Virus record (IMG/VR): IMGVR_UViG_3300000128_000006
Location: 3,284 to 39,991 of that record
Length of the DNA: 36,708 nucleotides
Reading direction: 5' to 3' (one strand)
Origin: a virus
Shown in pieces: positions 16,196-23,073 of the stretch. Below the pieces are notes generated by a model. That model did not search any database. It was not told the DNA's origin and saw only the letters and a list, made by a program, of their open reading frames with translations. Position 1 is the first letter of the stretch, and each line of letters starts with the position of its first letter. Position numbers and translations under genes: made by a program.

Positions 16196-16891
16196 ATGAC
16201 AAGCAAAATAACATATATATTAATACTTCTACTATTCTTAAGTGGTAAAAATAATGATGGGTACCTATCAAAAGGTGTCGAATCTGAAATTTTAACAGAA
16301 TTAAAATATAATGTGTTTATCATTAAAAAAGGTGAGATGACTTTTAAGGTTTCTGAAAAAAAACCTGAGTCGTCTGACTTCTACATCAACAGTAACTTTT
16401 TTACCTCTAAAAACCCAATAGGGTTAGTTGTAATTGACGGTAAACGAAAAAGTAAACGAGTTAAAGGTGGTGGGTTTTTCTACGTTAAAAACAACAAGCC
16501 CTACGTCAAAAGTAAAACCTGTCCGACCACAACGGAATACTCATCTCAAACTATATTATGGGGAATTGATAACGGTAAACCTAATGAACGTTTATTCAGA
16601 AAATCTCACGCTAAATTAAAAAGATACCGAACCTTAATGGGTCAAACCAAAGATGGTGATATAATTATAGTATCATCTAACAGAATGGGTTTAGTTACGA
16701 TTGAAGAAATTGTGAAGTTTTCAATCAAATTCAATATTGTTGACGGAATATTATTAGATGGTGGCACATCGGTTGATTATAAATTCAAAGATAATACCCA
16801 AACAATTTCCTTTATGTCGGTTCCTTTAGGTTTGAAGAGTCCTTTAGATATTAAAGAACCTACAACTTACATTTACGGTAATTTCAATTAA
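16196..16891 (+). CDS. Secreted phosphodiester glycosidase (NAGPA/DUF2233-like)
   Basis: I chose the ATG at 16196 (MTSKITYILILLLFLSG), giving 231 residues; upstream TTG codons lie in the promoter. Residues ~6-16 form a hydrophobic signal-peptide or anchor core. The rest fits the NAGPA / phosphodiester glycosidase family: INSNFFTSK, IGLVVIDGK, GGGFFYV, RTLMGQTKDGDIIIVSS, EEIVKFSIKFNIVDG and the hallmark LLDGGTS (Asp188-Gly-Gly). Family members cleave sugar phosphodiester links. A phage protein exported to the envelope could alter host surface glycan or peptidoglycan modifications, which is inference. It ends tail-to-tail with the lytic transglycosylase gene (4-base overlap). Confidence 0.82.
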   Translation: MTSKITYILILLLFLSGKNNDGYLSKGVESEILTELKYNVFIIKKGEMTFKVSEKKPESSDFYINSNFFTSKNPIGLVVIDGKRKSKRVKGGGFFYVKNNKPYVKSKTCPTTTEYSSQTILWGIDNGKPNERLFRKSHAKLKRYRTLMGQTKDGDIIIVSSNRMGLVTIEEIVKFSIKFNIVDGILLDGGTSVDYKFKDNTQTISFMSVPLGLKSPLDIKEPTTYIYGNFN

Positions 16892-17745
16892 AAACAGTTT
16901 AATTTTTTATAATAACCTGCAACTTCCTCTACGTAACCATGTGTCGATATATTGACACCATCTATTCTTGTATTTTTATAGTTAGGTATATAATTTTGAA
17001 CTACTTTATCACTTACTTTATATGTCTTTTTTGCAGGAGGATTAGCGGAATGTTGTCCAATTCCCATTCTTCTATCCATAACCGAATCGGGCGGACCTTG
17101 TTCATTAATATTACTCACTGACTCAACTAATTTACCTTTAAATTTACAATCTCTCTTTACATTTGAGTCATTAGTTTTACACCATTTATGTATCTTCCCC
17201 ATCCCTATATTATATGATGCAACTGCGATATCATAAATAGCGTTACCGGTACCTTTACTACCTATACTTGACGGACCACTACTGTATCCCGACTTTTTGG
17301 CTTTATTAATCGCCTTACGTAAATATCTACAAACTCCATCTAACGCACCTAAATTAGAGGTGATTTGACTGAGGTTTAAACCTAAATTTTTTGCCGTCTC
17401 AGGTTTCATCTGAGCGGGTCCGATTGATGTAGAACCACCAAGCCAAGCCCATAATTCTTTTGCGGGTTCCAATGTTGAGTATCTAGTTCCTGATGCAAAA
17501 CTACTTTCTCTACCTATAATACCTAAAGCTAGTTTCAATATGTCTTTACTATAACCTTTATCAATTAAAGTCGCCAATGGTACTCTAAACGCTGAGTTAA
17601 CACAGTTATAATCTTTATTTGTTTTAACAAGTTGAGTTTTAACCGTATTAGTAAAATTTTCTATCGAAGTAGATTCTTCTTTAATTACCATTTTAACTAT
17701 CGAATATAACTCTGTTTCAGTTAGTTTTATAATTTTCTTTTTCAT
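16888..17745 (-). CDS. Lytic transglycosylase (SLT-type)
   Basis: This 285-residue protein has the transglycosylase SLT pattern: catalytic Glu80 in IIGRESSF, then SIGPAQMKPETAKNLGL (~107) and AVASYNIGMGKI (~175), equivalent to the AYNxG motif. It cuts the glycan strands of peptidoglycan. The N-terminus, MKKKIIKLTETELYSIVKMV followed by IKEES, is a leader-like amphipathic peptide ending in an IxE-type site and may target the protein to the prohead or tail. It follows the papain-like gene by 8 nt in the same operon, so the two are likely parts of one virion lysis apparatus. The C-terminal ~80 residues contain no motif that I recognise. Confidence 0.85.
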   Translation of the reverse strand: MKKKIIKLTETELYSIVKMVIKEESTSIENFTNTVKTQLVKTNKDYNCVNSAFRVPLATLIDKGYSKDILKLALGIIGRESSFASGTRYSTLEPAKELWAWLGGSTSIGPAQMKPETAKNLGLNLSQITSNLGALDGVCRYLRKAINKAKKSGYSSGPSSIGSKGTGNAIYDIAVASYNIGMGKIHKWCKTNDSNVKRDCKFKGKLVESVSNINEQGPPDSVMDRRMGIGQHSANPPAKKTYKVSDKVVQNYIPNYKNTRIDGVNISTHGYVEEVAGYYKKLNCF

Positions 17746-17753
17746 CTTAATTT

Positions 17754-18953
17754 TTATACTTTGACACGTTTAGTACCACCTTTTCTTTTAACCCAAGCGA
17801 TATTTAAATTAGAAGCCGGGTCACTTATGACATTTCCTCCAATATTGTGGAAGATAAGTGGTACACCATCCTTAATTGCTCCAACGATACCTATATGAGT
17901 ATTCATACCCCAACCATTACCCCTTCTAATAGTCTTTCCGGGTTTACCACCATCTACAAACCACGCTTTACCTCCATGATAAAAGGCTTTTTCATGATTT
18001 TCGGAATCGTCGTAATAAAGACCAACTACATCATCTATTTTTAAATCAGGGTTTAATCCACTACCTACTAATCCCTTAATAAACGATTTAACCTCTCCAC
18101 GAGTTATATTACTCTTCTTTTCAGCACCACCCTTTTTGTGTATTTGTTGCCACAACTTAATCGCTTTATCTTGTTTCGATGTATTCAAACCTTTAAATTT
18201 AGAAGACATCGTAGGACCTAATTTTGTATCATTCCTATAAGCTGACCACGCATTACCCACTTCACGAAATTTGTCTGAAAAGTCATTAACAAATTGACCA
18301 CATTCTTCATCATTAGGTGTACATATTCTCTTTGTTGAACCCCCTGTTTTTAAATTTTGAAAATCTATCTGCGACCTGAATGCGGGGTTAATGGTGTCAC
18401 TAACAAATATATTACCTTTATTATTTGGTTTTGACGAACTCTTTCCACCACCTTTAGATAAGACTCTTTTAGTGTAAATATCCCCTTTGATACCACCTTT
18501 TCCGTTATGGTTCCACGCTTTTCTAATGTAAGAATTCTTAAAACCTCCATTTGACCCTTTTTTGTCCAACTTTAAACCTTTAGATGTGTTTGGGTAATAT
18601 TTATTCATCCAAACCCTAAACTTATCTCCCTCTTCATTTGATTTAAATGGTAGGTCGTGTTTAGATTTCGTCGTTGTAGATTTCGGCGTTGCGGTGTTAA
18701 CTTTTGTTGTGGATGGTTTTTCTTTGAAAACTTTAATCTTTATTTGTTCCTCAGCTTTTCCACCTGTAGCCGCTTTTTTAAATGTTTTCTCACCCTTTTT
18801 ACGATAGAAATACTTATCACCTTCTTTTTTATAGTCGTAAGTTCTGTCGTGAGTTGTATTAACTTGCTCTGATAAATAATGTCTTTTGGTTGCTGATTCG
18901 TGTAAAGTTAAGATTCTTTCTTTTTCTTCTTCACCTAATATAAATCTATCCAT
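17754..18953 (-). CDS. Virion-associated papain-like peptidase/amidase (CHAP/NlpC-type)
   Basis: This 399-residue protein is modular. Residues 1-29 (MDRFILGEEEKERILTLHES, then RHYLSEQ) are a leader shared with the next gene upstream. Residues ~100-165 (FKSNEEGDKFRVWMNKYYP ... NSYIRKAWN) are a second shared module that looks like a wall-binding unit. The C-terminal part has Cys218 in DEECGQFVNDFSD, His353 in NTHIGIVGAI and His369 in PLIFHNIGGNV, with a GNAW motif, in the order used by CHAP/NlpC-P60 cysteine peptidases that cut peptide cross-links. It is promoter-proximal in a two-gene operon with the transglycosylase. The catalytic call rests on motif pattern only. Confidence 0.75.
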   Translation of the reverse strand: MDRFILGEEEKERILTLHESATKRHYLSEQVNTTHDRTYDYKKEGDKYFYRKKGEKTFKKAATGGKAEEQIKIKVFKEKPSTTKVNTATPKSTTTKSKHDLPFKSNEEGDKFRVWMNKYYPNTSKGLKLDKKGSNGGFKNSYIRKAWNHNGKGGIKGDIYTKRVLSKGGGKSSSKPNNKGNIFVSDTINPAFRSQIDFQNLKTGGSTKRICTPNDEECGQFVNDFSDKFREVGNAWSAYRNDTKLGPTMSSKFKGLNTSKQDKAIKLWQQIHKKGGAEKKSNITRGEVKSFIKGLVGSGLNPDLKIDDVVGLYYDDSENHEKAFYHGGKAWFVDGGKPGKTIRRGNGWGMNTHIGIVGAIKDGVPLIFHNIGGNVISDPASNLNIAWVKRKGGTKRVKV

Positions 18954-18969
18954 TCTGTTTTTGTTTTAT

Positions 18970-18980
18970 TATAAATATAA
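18970..18980 (-). promoter_or_regulatory. Phage-type promoter motif for the papain-like gene
   Basis: Minus-strand TTATATTTATA, 16 nt before the ATG at 18953, followed by AATAAAACAAAAACAGA. Confidence 0.55.
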
Positions 18981-18984
18981 CGAA

Positions 18985-19012
18985 TAAAAAAAAACACTCC
19001 GAAGAGTGTTTT
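18985..19012 (-). terminator. Intrinsic terminator with UUCG loop
   Basis: AAAACACTC (18991-18999) pairs with GAGTGTTTT (19004-19012). Read on the minus strand the loop is TTCG closed by C-G, the very stable UUCG tetraloop, followed by a run of T. It ends the SH3 gene transcript. Confidence 0.85.
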
Positions 19013-19051
19013 AATGTTTTGGTTAGACGTACTTGATATATTCGTAATTCC

Positions 19052-19891
19052 TTACTTTAGTGTTACGACATCTTCTCTTACATATCCACCATCTATTTGG
19101 TACCATTTTTTAGAATTACCACCTGTATCGTATACAACAGATTTAACCTTTCCTATTACTTTATTTTTACCATTTACTTTTTTCCCTGTGTTCCAGTTGA
19201 ACCCACCATCATCGACCTTTGGGCTACTTCTTAAATTTACAAAATCTCCTTTTACATAAGCTATTTTACCCACCGCTTCTTGATTTTTACTTAAATAGTA
19301 TCCGGCATCATTCTTTTTACCCTTTGTTTTGGTTCCTATGGTTTGGGCACCCGAAGCCATTTTCCCCGCAACTTTACCAATATTACTAGATTTTAAAACC
19401 TGTTTGTTATACAAATCACCATAGGTGGATACACCAAATTTAGTACTCACACTCTTATCTAAAGATGTATTCCAAGCTTTTTTCATGTAAGAATTGTTAA
19501 AACCATCACTCCTTGTACTTTTCGCATCCAACTGTAAACTTTTAGATGTTTTTGGGTAATATTCATTCATCCAAGCCCTAAACTTATTTCCCTCTTCATT
19601 TGTCGTAAAAGGGAAAGATGTCTCAGATTTACCTACATTGGGGGTTGGGTTTGTAGAACCACCTTCTTTATAAACTTTAGTTTTTATAGATTCTAACCCC
19701 TTACCTGATGCCTTAGTCCAATCCGCAGCATTTTTTAACTTGTAAAAATACTCTTCACCTTCTTTTTTATAGTCGTAAGTTTTGTCGTGAGTTGTATTAA
19801 CTTGCTCTGACAAATAGTGTCTTTTATTTGCGGATTCGTGTAAGTTTAAGATTCTTAACTTCTCTTCCTCGTTCAGTATAAATTTATTCAT
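19052..19891 (-). CDS. SH3-domain protein, paralogue of the papain-like protein N-terminus
   Basis: This 279-residue protein shares its first ~165 residues with the next gene downstream: the same leader (MNKFILNEEEKLRILNLHES, then KRHYLSEQ), the THDKTYDYKKEG segment and the NEEGNKFRAWMNEYYPKTSK module. The C-terminal ~75 residues are a bacterial SH3 domain: GDFVNLRSSPKV, then NKVIGKVKSVVYD, KKWYQIDGGYVREDVV, which usually binds peptidoglycan. It has no catalytic motif. It is likely a wall-binding virion or tail component made by domain duplication. It has its own promoter motif and a UUCG terminator, so it forms a single-gene unit. Confidence 0.82.
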   Translation of the reverse strand: MNKFILNEEEKLRILNLHESANKRHYLSEQVNTTHDKTYDYKKEGEEYFYKLKNAADWTKASGKGLESIKTKVYKEGGSTNPTPNVGKSETSFPFTTNEEGNKFRAWMNEYYPKTSKSLQLDAKSTRSDGFNNSYMKKAWNTSLDKSVSTKFGVSTYGDLYNKQVLKSSNIGKVAGKMASGAQTIGTKTKGKKNDAGYYLSKNQEAVGKIAYVKGDFVNLRSSPKVDDGGFNWNTGKKVNGKNKVIGKVKSVVYDTGGNSKKWYQIDGGYVREDVVTLK

Positions 19892-19907
19892 TTTGTTTTT
19901 ATTTAAC

Positions 19908-19918
19908 TATAAATATAA
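19908..19918 (-). promoter_or_regulatory. Phage-type promoter motif for the SH3 gene
   Basis: Minus-strand TTATATTTATA, 16 nt before the ATG at 19891, with an AAATAAAAACAAA leader. The whole segment resembles the one before the papain-like gene. Confidence 0.55.
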
Positions 19919-19942
19919 GAAAAAATAAAAAAATAATAACGA

Positions 19943-20776
19943 TTAAAATAATCTACTCTTATTTACACCAAATTCAGGCTTCATATATTGTTTAGTCGTA
20001 CCCAATTTTTTTATTATCCCCATTCCGGTCTCGATACCTGAATATACTTCATCTATTACAACATACTCTTCACTAGTGTGATAGTTGTAATAACCTATTG
20101 AAAAATTAATACATTGGAAATCATATTTTTTTCTCAACATAATAACATCGGTATATGGGTGACTACCATATATCTGACGACCGTTAAAGTTTTCGGTAAT
20201 AACCTCATCACAAACTTTAAAGAACTCACTATCCCTATCAAATAATTTAACACCCATAAGATATTCACTAACCATCCAATTTTCAGGTGCGTCGAATTGT
20301 ATTGAGTATCCAACATTTTTAAAGAACTCGTCGTCAGCAACTGAAGAACCATGACAACCGGTTTCCTCAGAAACAAAAAACGCCACTTTTAAATCAGGTA
20401 ATTCTTGAAGTAATACCAAACAAGCAAATACTCCAGCTTTATCATCACCTCCGATTCCGGTTTGGATACCTTCGTCATTTAATGACATTAGAGAGGGTTT
20501 TACCTCATTTAGGTAATTTGGTAAGTCAACCTCAAATATATTGATTGTATCGATATTATGAACGGTGTCGGTATGTGATACCACACAAGGATAGTGAAAG
20601 TTTTCATTAACCTCACTAGTTGTTTTTGTAACGTAGATGTTACCATTATCTTGAACATAATAGTCGTAACCATTGGATTCCAACCAATTAGTTAAAAATT
20701 CAACCATCTTTTCTTCCTGATAAGTTTTAGTTGGTACGGATAAAACGTCCTTAAGTAATGAATAGTATTTTTCCAT
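19943..20776 (-). CDS. M20-type metallopeptidase (aminopeptidase/peptidase T-like)
   Basis: This 277-residue protein has the zinc-site order of M20/M28/M42 exopeptidases: SHTDTVH (His68, Asp70), GIGGDDKAG (Asp111/112 bridging), SEETGCHGS (Glu137 general base, Glu138), FDAPE (Asp162) and a late NYHTSEE (His233). No lid-domain insertion of full M20 size is evident, so it is a compact form. Such enzymes trim short peptides or remove terminal residues. It is expressed from a host-type promoter placed directly at the ATG. Recycling of peptides from the phage Clp route is an attractive but untested idea. Confidence 0.88.
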   Translation of the reverse strand: MEKYYSLLKDVLSVPTKTYQEEKMVEFLTNWLESNGYDYYVQDNGNIYVTKTTSEVNENFHYPCVVSHTDTVHNIDTINIFEVDLPNYLNEVKPSLMSLNDEGIQTGIGGDDKAGVFACLVLLQELPDLKVAFFVSEETGCHGSSVADDEFFKNVGYSIQFDAPENWMVSEYLMGVKLFDRDSEFFKVCDEVITENFNGRQIYGSHPYTDVIMLRKKYDFQCINFSIGYYNYHTSEEYVVIDEVYSGIETGMGIIKKLGTTKQYMKPEFGVNKSRLF

Positions 20777-20780
20777 ACCC

Positions 20781-20788
20781 CAAATATA
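20781..20788 (-). promoter_or_regulatory. Host-type promoter, leaderless start of the M20 peptidase gene
   Basis: Minus-strand TATATTTG with TTTT 19 nt upstream (TTTG expected). Only GGGT lies between the -7 element and the ATG at 20776, so a leaderless transcript is expected. Confidence 0.6.
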
Positions 20789-20823
20789 AGTAAAATAAAT
20801 GGAATATAAAAATATTATTTAAA

Positions 20824-21075
20824 TTAAATTGGTTGTGAATCATCAGTCCACTCAGGAGTTGCAAGTATAGTCAATATTTCTGAGTGAGTATAAGGACCTA
20901 CCTTAGTGGTTAACGATTGAACCGTAGGTGGTGTTGTTATCCCTTCCCACTTAACAAATGTCTTAGTTCCATTCACGGATTTCCTAACCGTGTCGATTGA
21001 GGTTTCTAAAACCTCATTAAAATTAATATCACTTAATTCACTCACATTAAAAATCATATATTCTTTAGTTCCCAT
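20824..21075 (-). CDS. Unknown 83-aa protein
   Basis: I chose the ATG at 21073-21075 (MGTKEYMIFNVSELSDINFN), 7 nt after the stop of the 463-aa gene; the longer frame would overlap that gene by 98 nt. The protein has strand/helix segments and a VKWEGITTPPTVQSL stretch followed by KVGPYTHSEIL and ATPEWTD. I do not recognise a family. Similar small acidic proteins are common next to structural genes in large phages, but no role can be given. Confidence 0.72.
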   Translation of the reverse strand: MGTKEYMIFNVSELSDINFNEVLETSIDTVRKSVNGTKTFVKWEGITTPPTVQSLTTKVGPYTHSEILTILATPEWTDDSQPI

Positions 21076-21082
21076 AATCTTT

Positions 21083-22474
21083 TTAAAATAATTCAGGTTG
21101 ATTAAGGAACAAGTTAAACCCTTCCTCGTCGTATTCTCTACTTTGAAAATTGTTAGGTTTGTCTTTACCCACCCCAACAATGATTTTATTATTCTTTTTA
21201 TTTACACCTTCTATTCTGAAGAAATCTCCGGATATTGGGTTCTTATGATGTTCTTTAAATCCGTATTTACCGACATATTTAGTATATAAGTTACTATATT
21301 CTTCAATATCGATAAACTCGTCTGACTCCTCTATTTTCTCGATGATTGATTCAAGAGATGTTTTAATCTGTTTATTTAACTCCGGATTAAAATCATCATT
21401 ACAATACGACTCATACTGCCATTCGTCATAATTAATATCCTCGCCGTCTACAAGTTCACTAAATAAAGAACTTAATGGTTGTGACCTACTACCACTTTTA
21501 TCATATAACCCAATTAATATGTCTACGGTAGTAAAATAACGACTGAAACATTCACCCATAAAGATACCATACTCCCCTAGTCTATCGCAGGCATCCTCTT
21601 TTATATCTTCCATTAATTGTTTCGTCCTACACCCATTCTCTAAATCAGTGGCATCAGTAATAATCCAATCGATTTCTCTTTCAAACATATCGTTAAGAGT
21701 TGTGGATACGGCACTATCCCAAGAATCTACATTACCATCCGGCTTGGATGACAACTCAGGTGAGACGTAAGTCAAAATATGTTTTAATAATTTATTATTT
21801 TCTTCATTAAATGTAGACAGTAGATAACCTTCGTTAAAATCCTCATAAGTTTGGTCATAACTAGTAATCTCAATGTCGGAGTAATAGTTATCAAACAAAT
21901 CCTTAATTAGGTATAAAGAATCTTCATTTGTACCTAAAGCCAAAAAGTAATCCTCAGCATCGTCAAATTTTAACGATACCATACTCTTACCCGGACGTTT
22001 TTCGTTATATCTAATTTTATTTATTATATCCGAAGAATCTATTAAATCATTATTGGGTCCATCACCGTTTTTAATATCCATTAAAAACCCATAAGTAGAC
22101 CCATCATAAAAAAATGGGTTTAAAACCTCAAAAACTCCAGATGATAATGGAGTAATCCCAAACATACGCTGAACAAGTAATAAATCGTCTTCATTCAAAT
22201 CGTTAAAATTCTCACCATCAAAGTATCTAATTTCTATCTTACCATCATCATTTTCAATTCCATAGAAATTAGTCGGTGTATTTTTCTTATCTATAATTAA
22301 TAAAAAATCTTTATCATTTGAATGTTCAGACCAATATTTAACGTAACCAGTGTTGTTATTAGTAAAATAATAAACTGACTCTTCACTTAAAGGTTCGATT
22401 ACCATAAAGTCATCCCCATCATATAATATGTTTGTTTCTTTGTAAACTTCGTTTTTCATTTCCCTTTCAGACAT
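21083..22474 (-). CDS. Large acidic protein of unknown function
   Basis: This 463-residue acidic protein (many Asp/Glu, Tyr and Asn) begins MSEREMKNEVYKETNILYDG. The N-terminal third contains strand-like segments (FLLIIDKKN, IRYFDGENFND) and the middle has EDYFLALGTNEDSLY; the C-terminus ends DEEGFNLFLNQPELF. I see no catalytic motif, membrane segment or signal peptide. It leads a two-gene unit with the 83-aa protein behind a TATATTTAT motif. A virion or host-interaction protein is possible. Confidence 0.75.
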   Translation of the reverse strand: MSEREMKNEVYKETNILYDGDDFMVIEPLSEESVYYFTNNNTGYVKYWSEHSNDKDFLLIIDKKNTPTNFYGIENDDGKIEIRYFDGENFNDLNEDDLLLVQRMFGITPLSSGVFEVLNPFFYDGSTYGFLMDIKNGDGPNNDLIDSSDIINKIRYNEKRPGKSMVSLKFDDAEDYFLALGTNEDSLYLIKDLFDNYYSDIEITSYDQTYEDFNEGYLLSTFNEENNKLLKHILTYVSPELSSKPDGNVDSWDSAVSTTLNDMFEREIDWIITDATDLENGCRTKQLMEDIKEDACDRLGEYGIFMGECFSRYFTTVDILIGLYDKSGSRSQPLSSLFSELVDGEDINYDEWQYESYCNDDFNPELNKQIKTSLESIIEKIEESDEFIDIEEYSNLYTKYVGKYGFKEHHKNPISGDFFRIEGVNKKNNKIIVGVGKDKPNNFQSREYDEEGFNLFLNQPELF

Positions 22475-22492
22475 TTATTAGGTATTTATAAA

Positions 22493-22502
22493 ATAAATAT
22501 AG
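22493..22502 (-). promoter_or_regulatory. Phage-type promoter motif for the 463-aa gene
   Basis: Minus-strand CTATATTTAT, 18 nt before the ATG at 22474. It is divergent from the tmRNA promoter 30 nt away. Confidence 0.45.
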
Positions 22503-22532
22503 AAATAAATGGATTTAACCGAATAAAGGTTG

Positions 22533-22540
22533 TATATTTG
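22533..22540 (+). promoter_or_regulatory. Host-type -7 element of the tmRNA gene
   Basis: TATATTTG on the plus strand, 20 nt before the mature 5' end. I see no good TTTG at the expected -33 position, so this promoter is weaker than that of clp or needs help. Confidence 0.6.
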
Positions 22541-22560
22541 TATTAGTTATTTGAAATCAT

Positions 22561-22943
22561 GGGGGTAACTTGGAATTGACCGGTATTTGTCAATTATTCA
22601 GGGCACGTAGTGAGATGTATTCTATCACTTTAATCTATGAATACAATTTTCAAACGGAAACGTTTTAAATAAGATGTCGGCTGTAGGTTTACTTAGAGCT
22701 GATGAAGTAGCAGTAGCGTAAGACGCACTCCTACAACGGGTAAGTGAGTGAAATACCTAGGAACAGAAACTCCTAAAAAGGTGAATGACCGTTGAATCTT
22801 AAATCGAATGGTCCATCGGTGGTTGTCTAACGATGGTGAAAGACAAGACAACAAATTTCGGAGTATTAGAAAATACTGGCCTAAACGTGTAGTCCTTAGT
22901 AGTTGGGGTATTCGACACGAGGGTTCGAGTCCCTCTACCTCCA
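22561..22943 (+). ncRNA. ssrA: Transfer-messenger RNA (tmRNA)
   Basis: The 5' end GGGGGTA (22561-22567) pairs with TACCTCC (22936-22942) as a 7-bp acceptor with a G3-U70 wobble, the alanine identity signal; the discriminator is A at 22943 and CCA is not encoded. The T arm is GAGGG-TTCGAGT-CCCTC (22919-22935). Pseudoknot 1 is visible: AGTGA (22609-13) with TCACT (22625-29), crossed by TGTATTC (22616-22) with GAATACA (22639-45). A late pseudoknot is CCATCG/CGATGG (22813, 22831) crossed by TTGTCT/AGACAA (22823, 22841). The tag frame that best fits is 22680-22721, encoding AVGLLRADEVAVA and TAA, with the stop in a small hairpin. The exact resume codon is uncertain. It rescues stalled ribosomes together with SmpB, whose gene lies 1.5 kb downstream. 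Confidence 0.93.
22680..22721 (+). other. Putative tmRNA tag reading frame
   Basis: GCT at 22680 opens a frame of 13 sense codons (AVGLLRADEVAVA) ending at TAA 22719-22721. The other two frames stop within a few codons. The final residues AVA differ from the usual ALAA end. The upstream hairpin AAACG-GAAA-CGTTT (22652-22665) lies where many tmRNAs are single stranded. Confidence 0.65.
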
Positions 22944-22952
22944 CAAAAAAAA

Positions 22953-22990
22953 AAGAAACTTTTATTTGATAGTTAGATAAAAGTTTCTTA
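22953..22990 (+). terminator. Terminator hairpin after tmRNA, overlapping a promoter
   Basis: AAGAAACTTTTAT (22953-22965) is repeated inverted at 22977-22990 with one extra A. No long T run follows on the plus strand. The -33 TTTG of the next promoter is in its loop, so termination and restart share the same bases. Confidence 0.6.
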
Positions 22991-22997
22991 TCTTTGT
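22965..22997 (+). promoter_or_regulatory. Possible upstream host-type promoter of the large RNA
   Basis: TTTG at 22965-22968, 21-nt spacer and TATCTTTG at 22990-22997, both exact. It lies inside the preceding hairpin and would start near 23002. Confidence 0.5.
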
Positions 22998-23037
22998 AAA
23001 ACAAAAGAAGTTCATTTAAAAGAAAAATGAATTTTTA

Positions 23038-23069
23038 CTTGACAATAACATATTTATATGTTACATTTG
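23038..23069 (+). promoter_or_regulatory. Host-type promoter of the large structured RNA
   Basis: CTTG at 23038-23041 (one mismatch to TTTG), 20-nt spacer, TACATTTG at 23062-23069. The predicted start near 23074 is just before the first RNA hairpin ATTAGG-GAAA-CCTAAT. Confidence 0.7.
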
Positions 23070-23073
23070 TCAA

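Noticed and set aside
706-19918. T4 late promoter TATAAATA
   Set aside because: The string appears before many genes, but for minus-strand genes it is on the plus strand, so it points away from them. The oriented motif is TTATATTTATA. Only 24046-24053 is oriented correctly, and one case is not enough.
22693-23004. Minus-strand 103-codon frame containing VEVEGLEPSCRI
   Set aside because: It lies antisense to the tmRNA and its terminator. Frames like this are a known artefact over tRNA/tmRNA T-arms.
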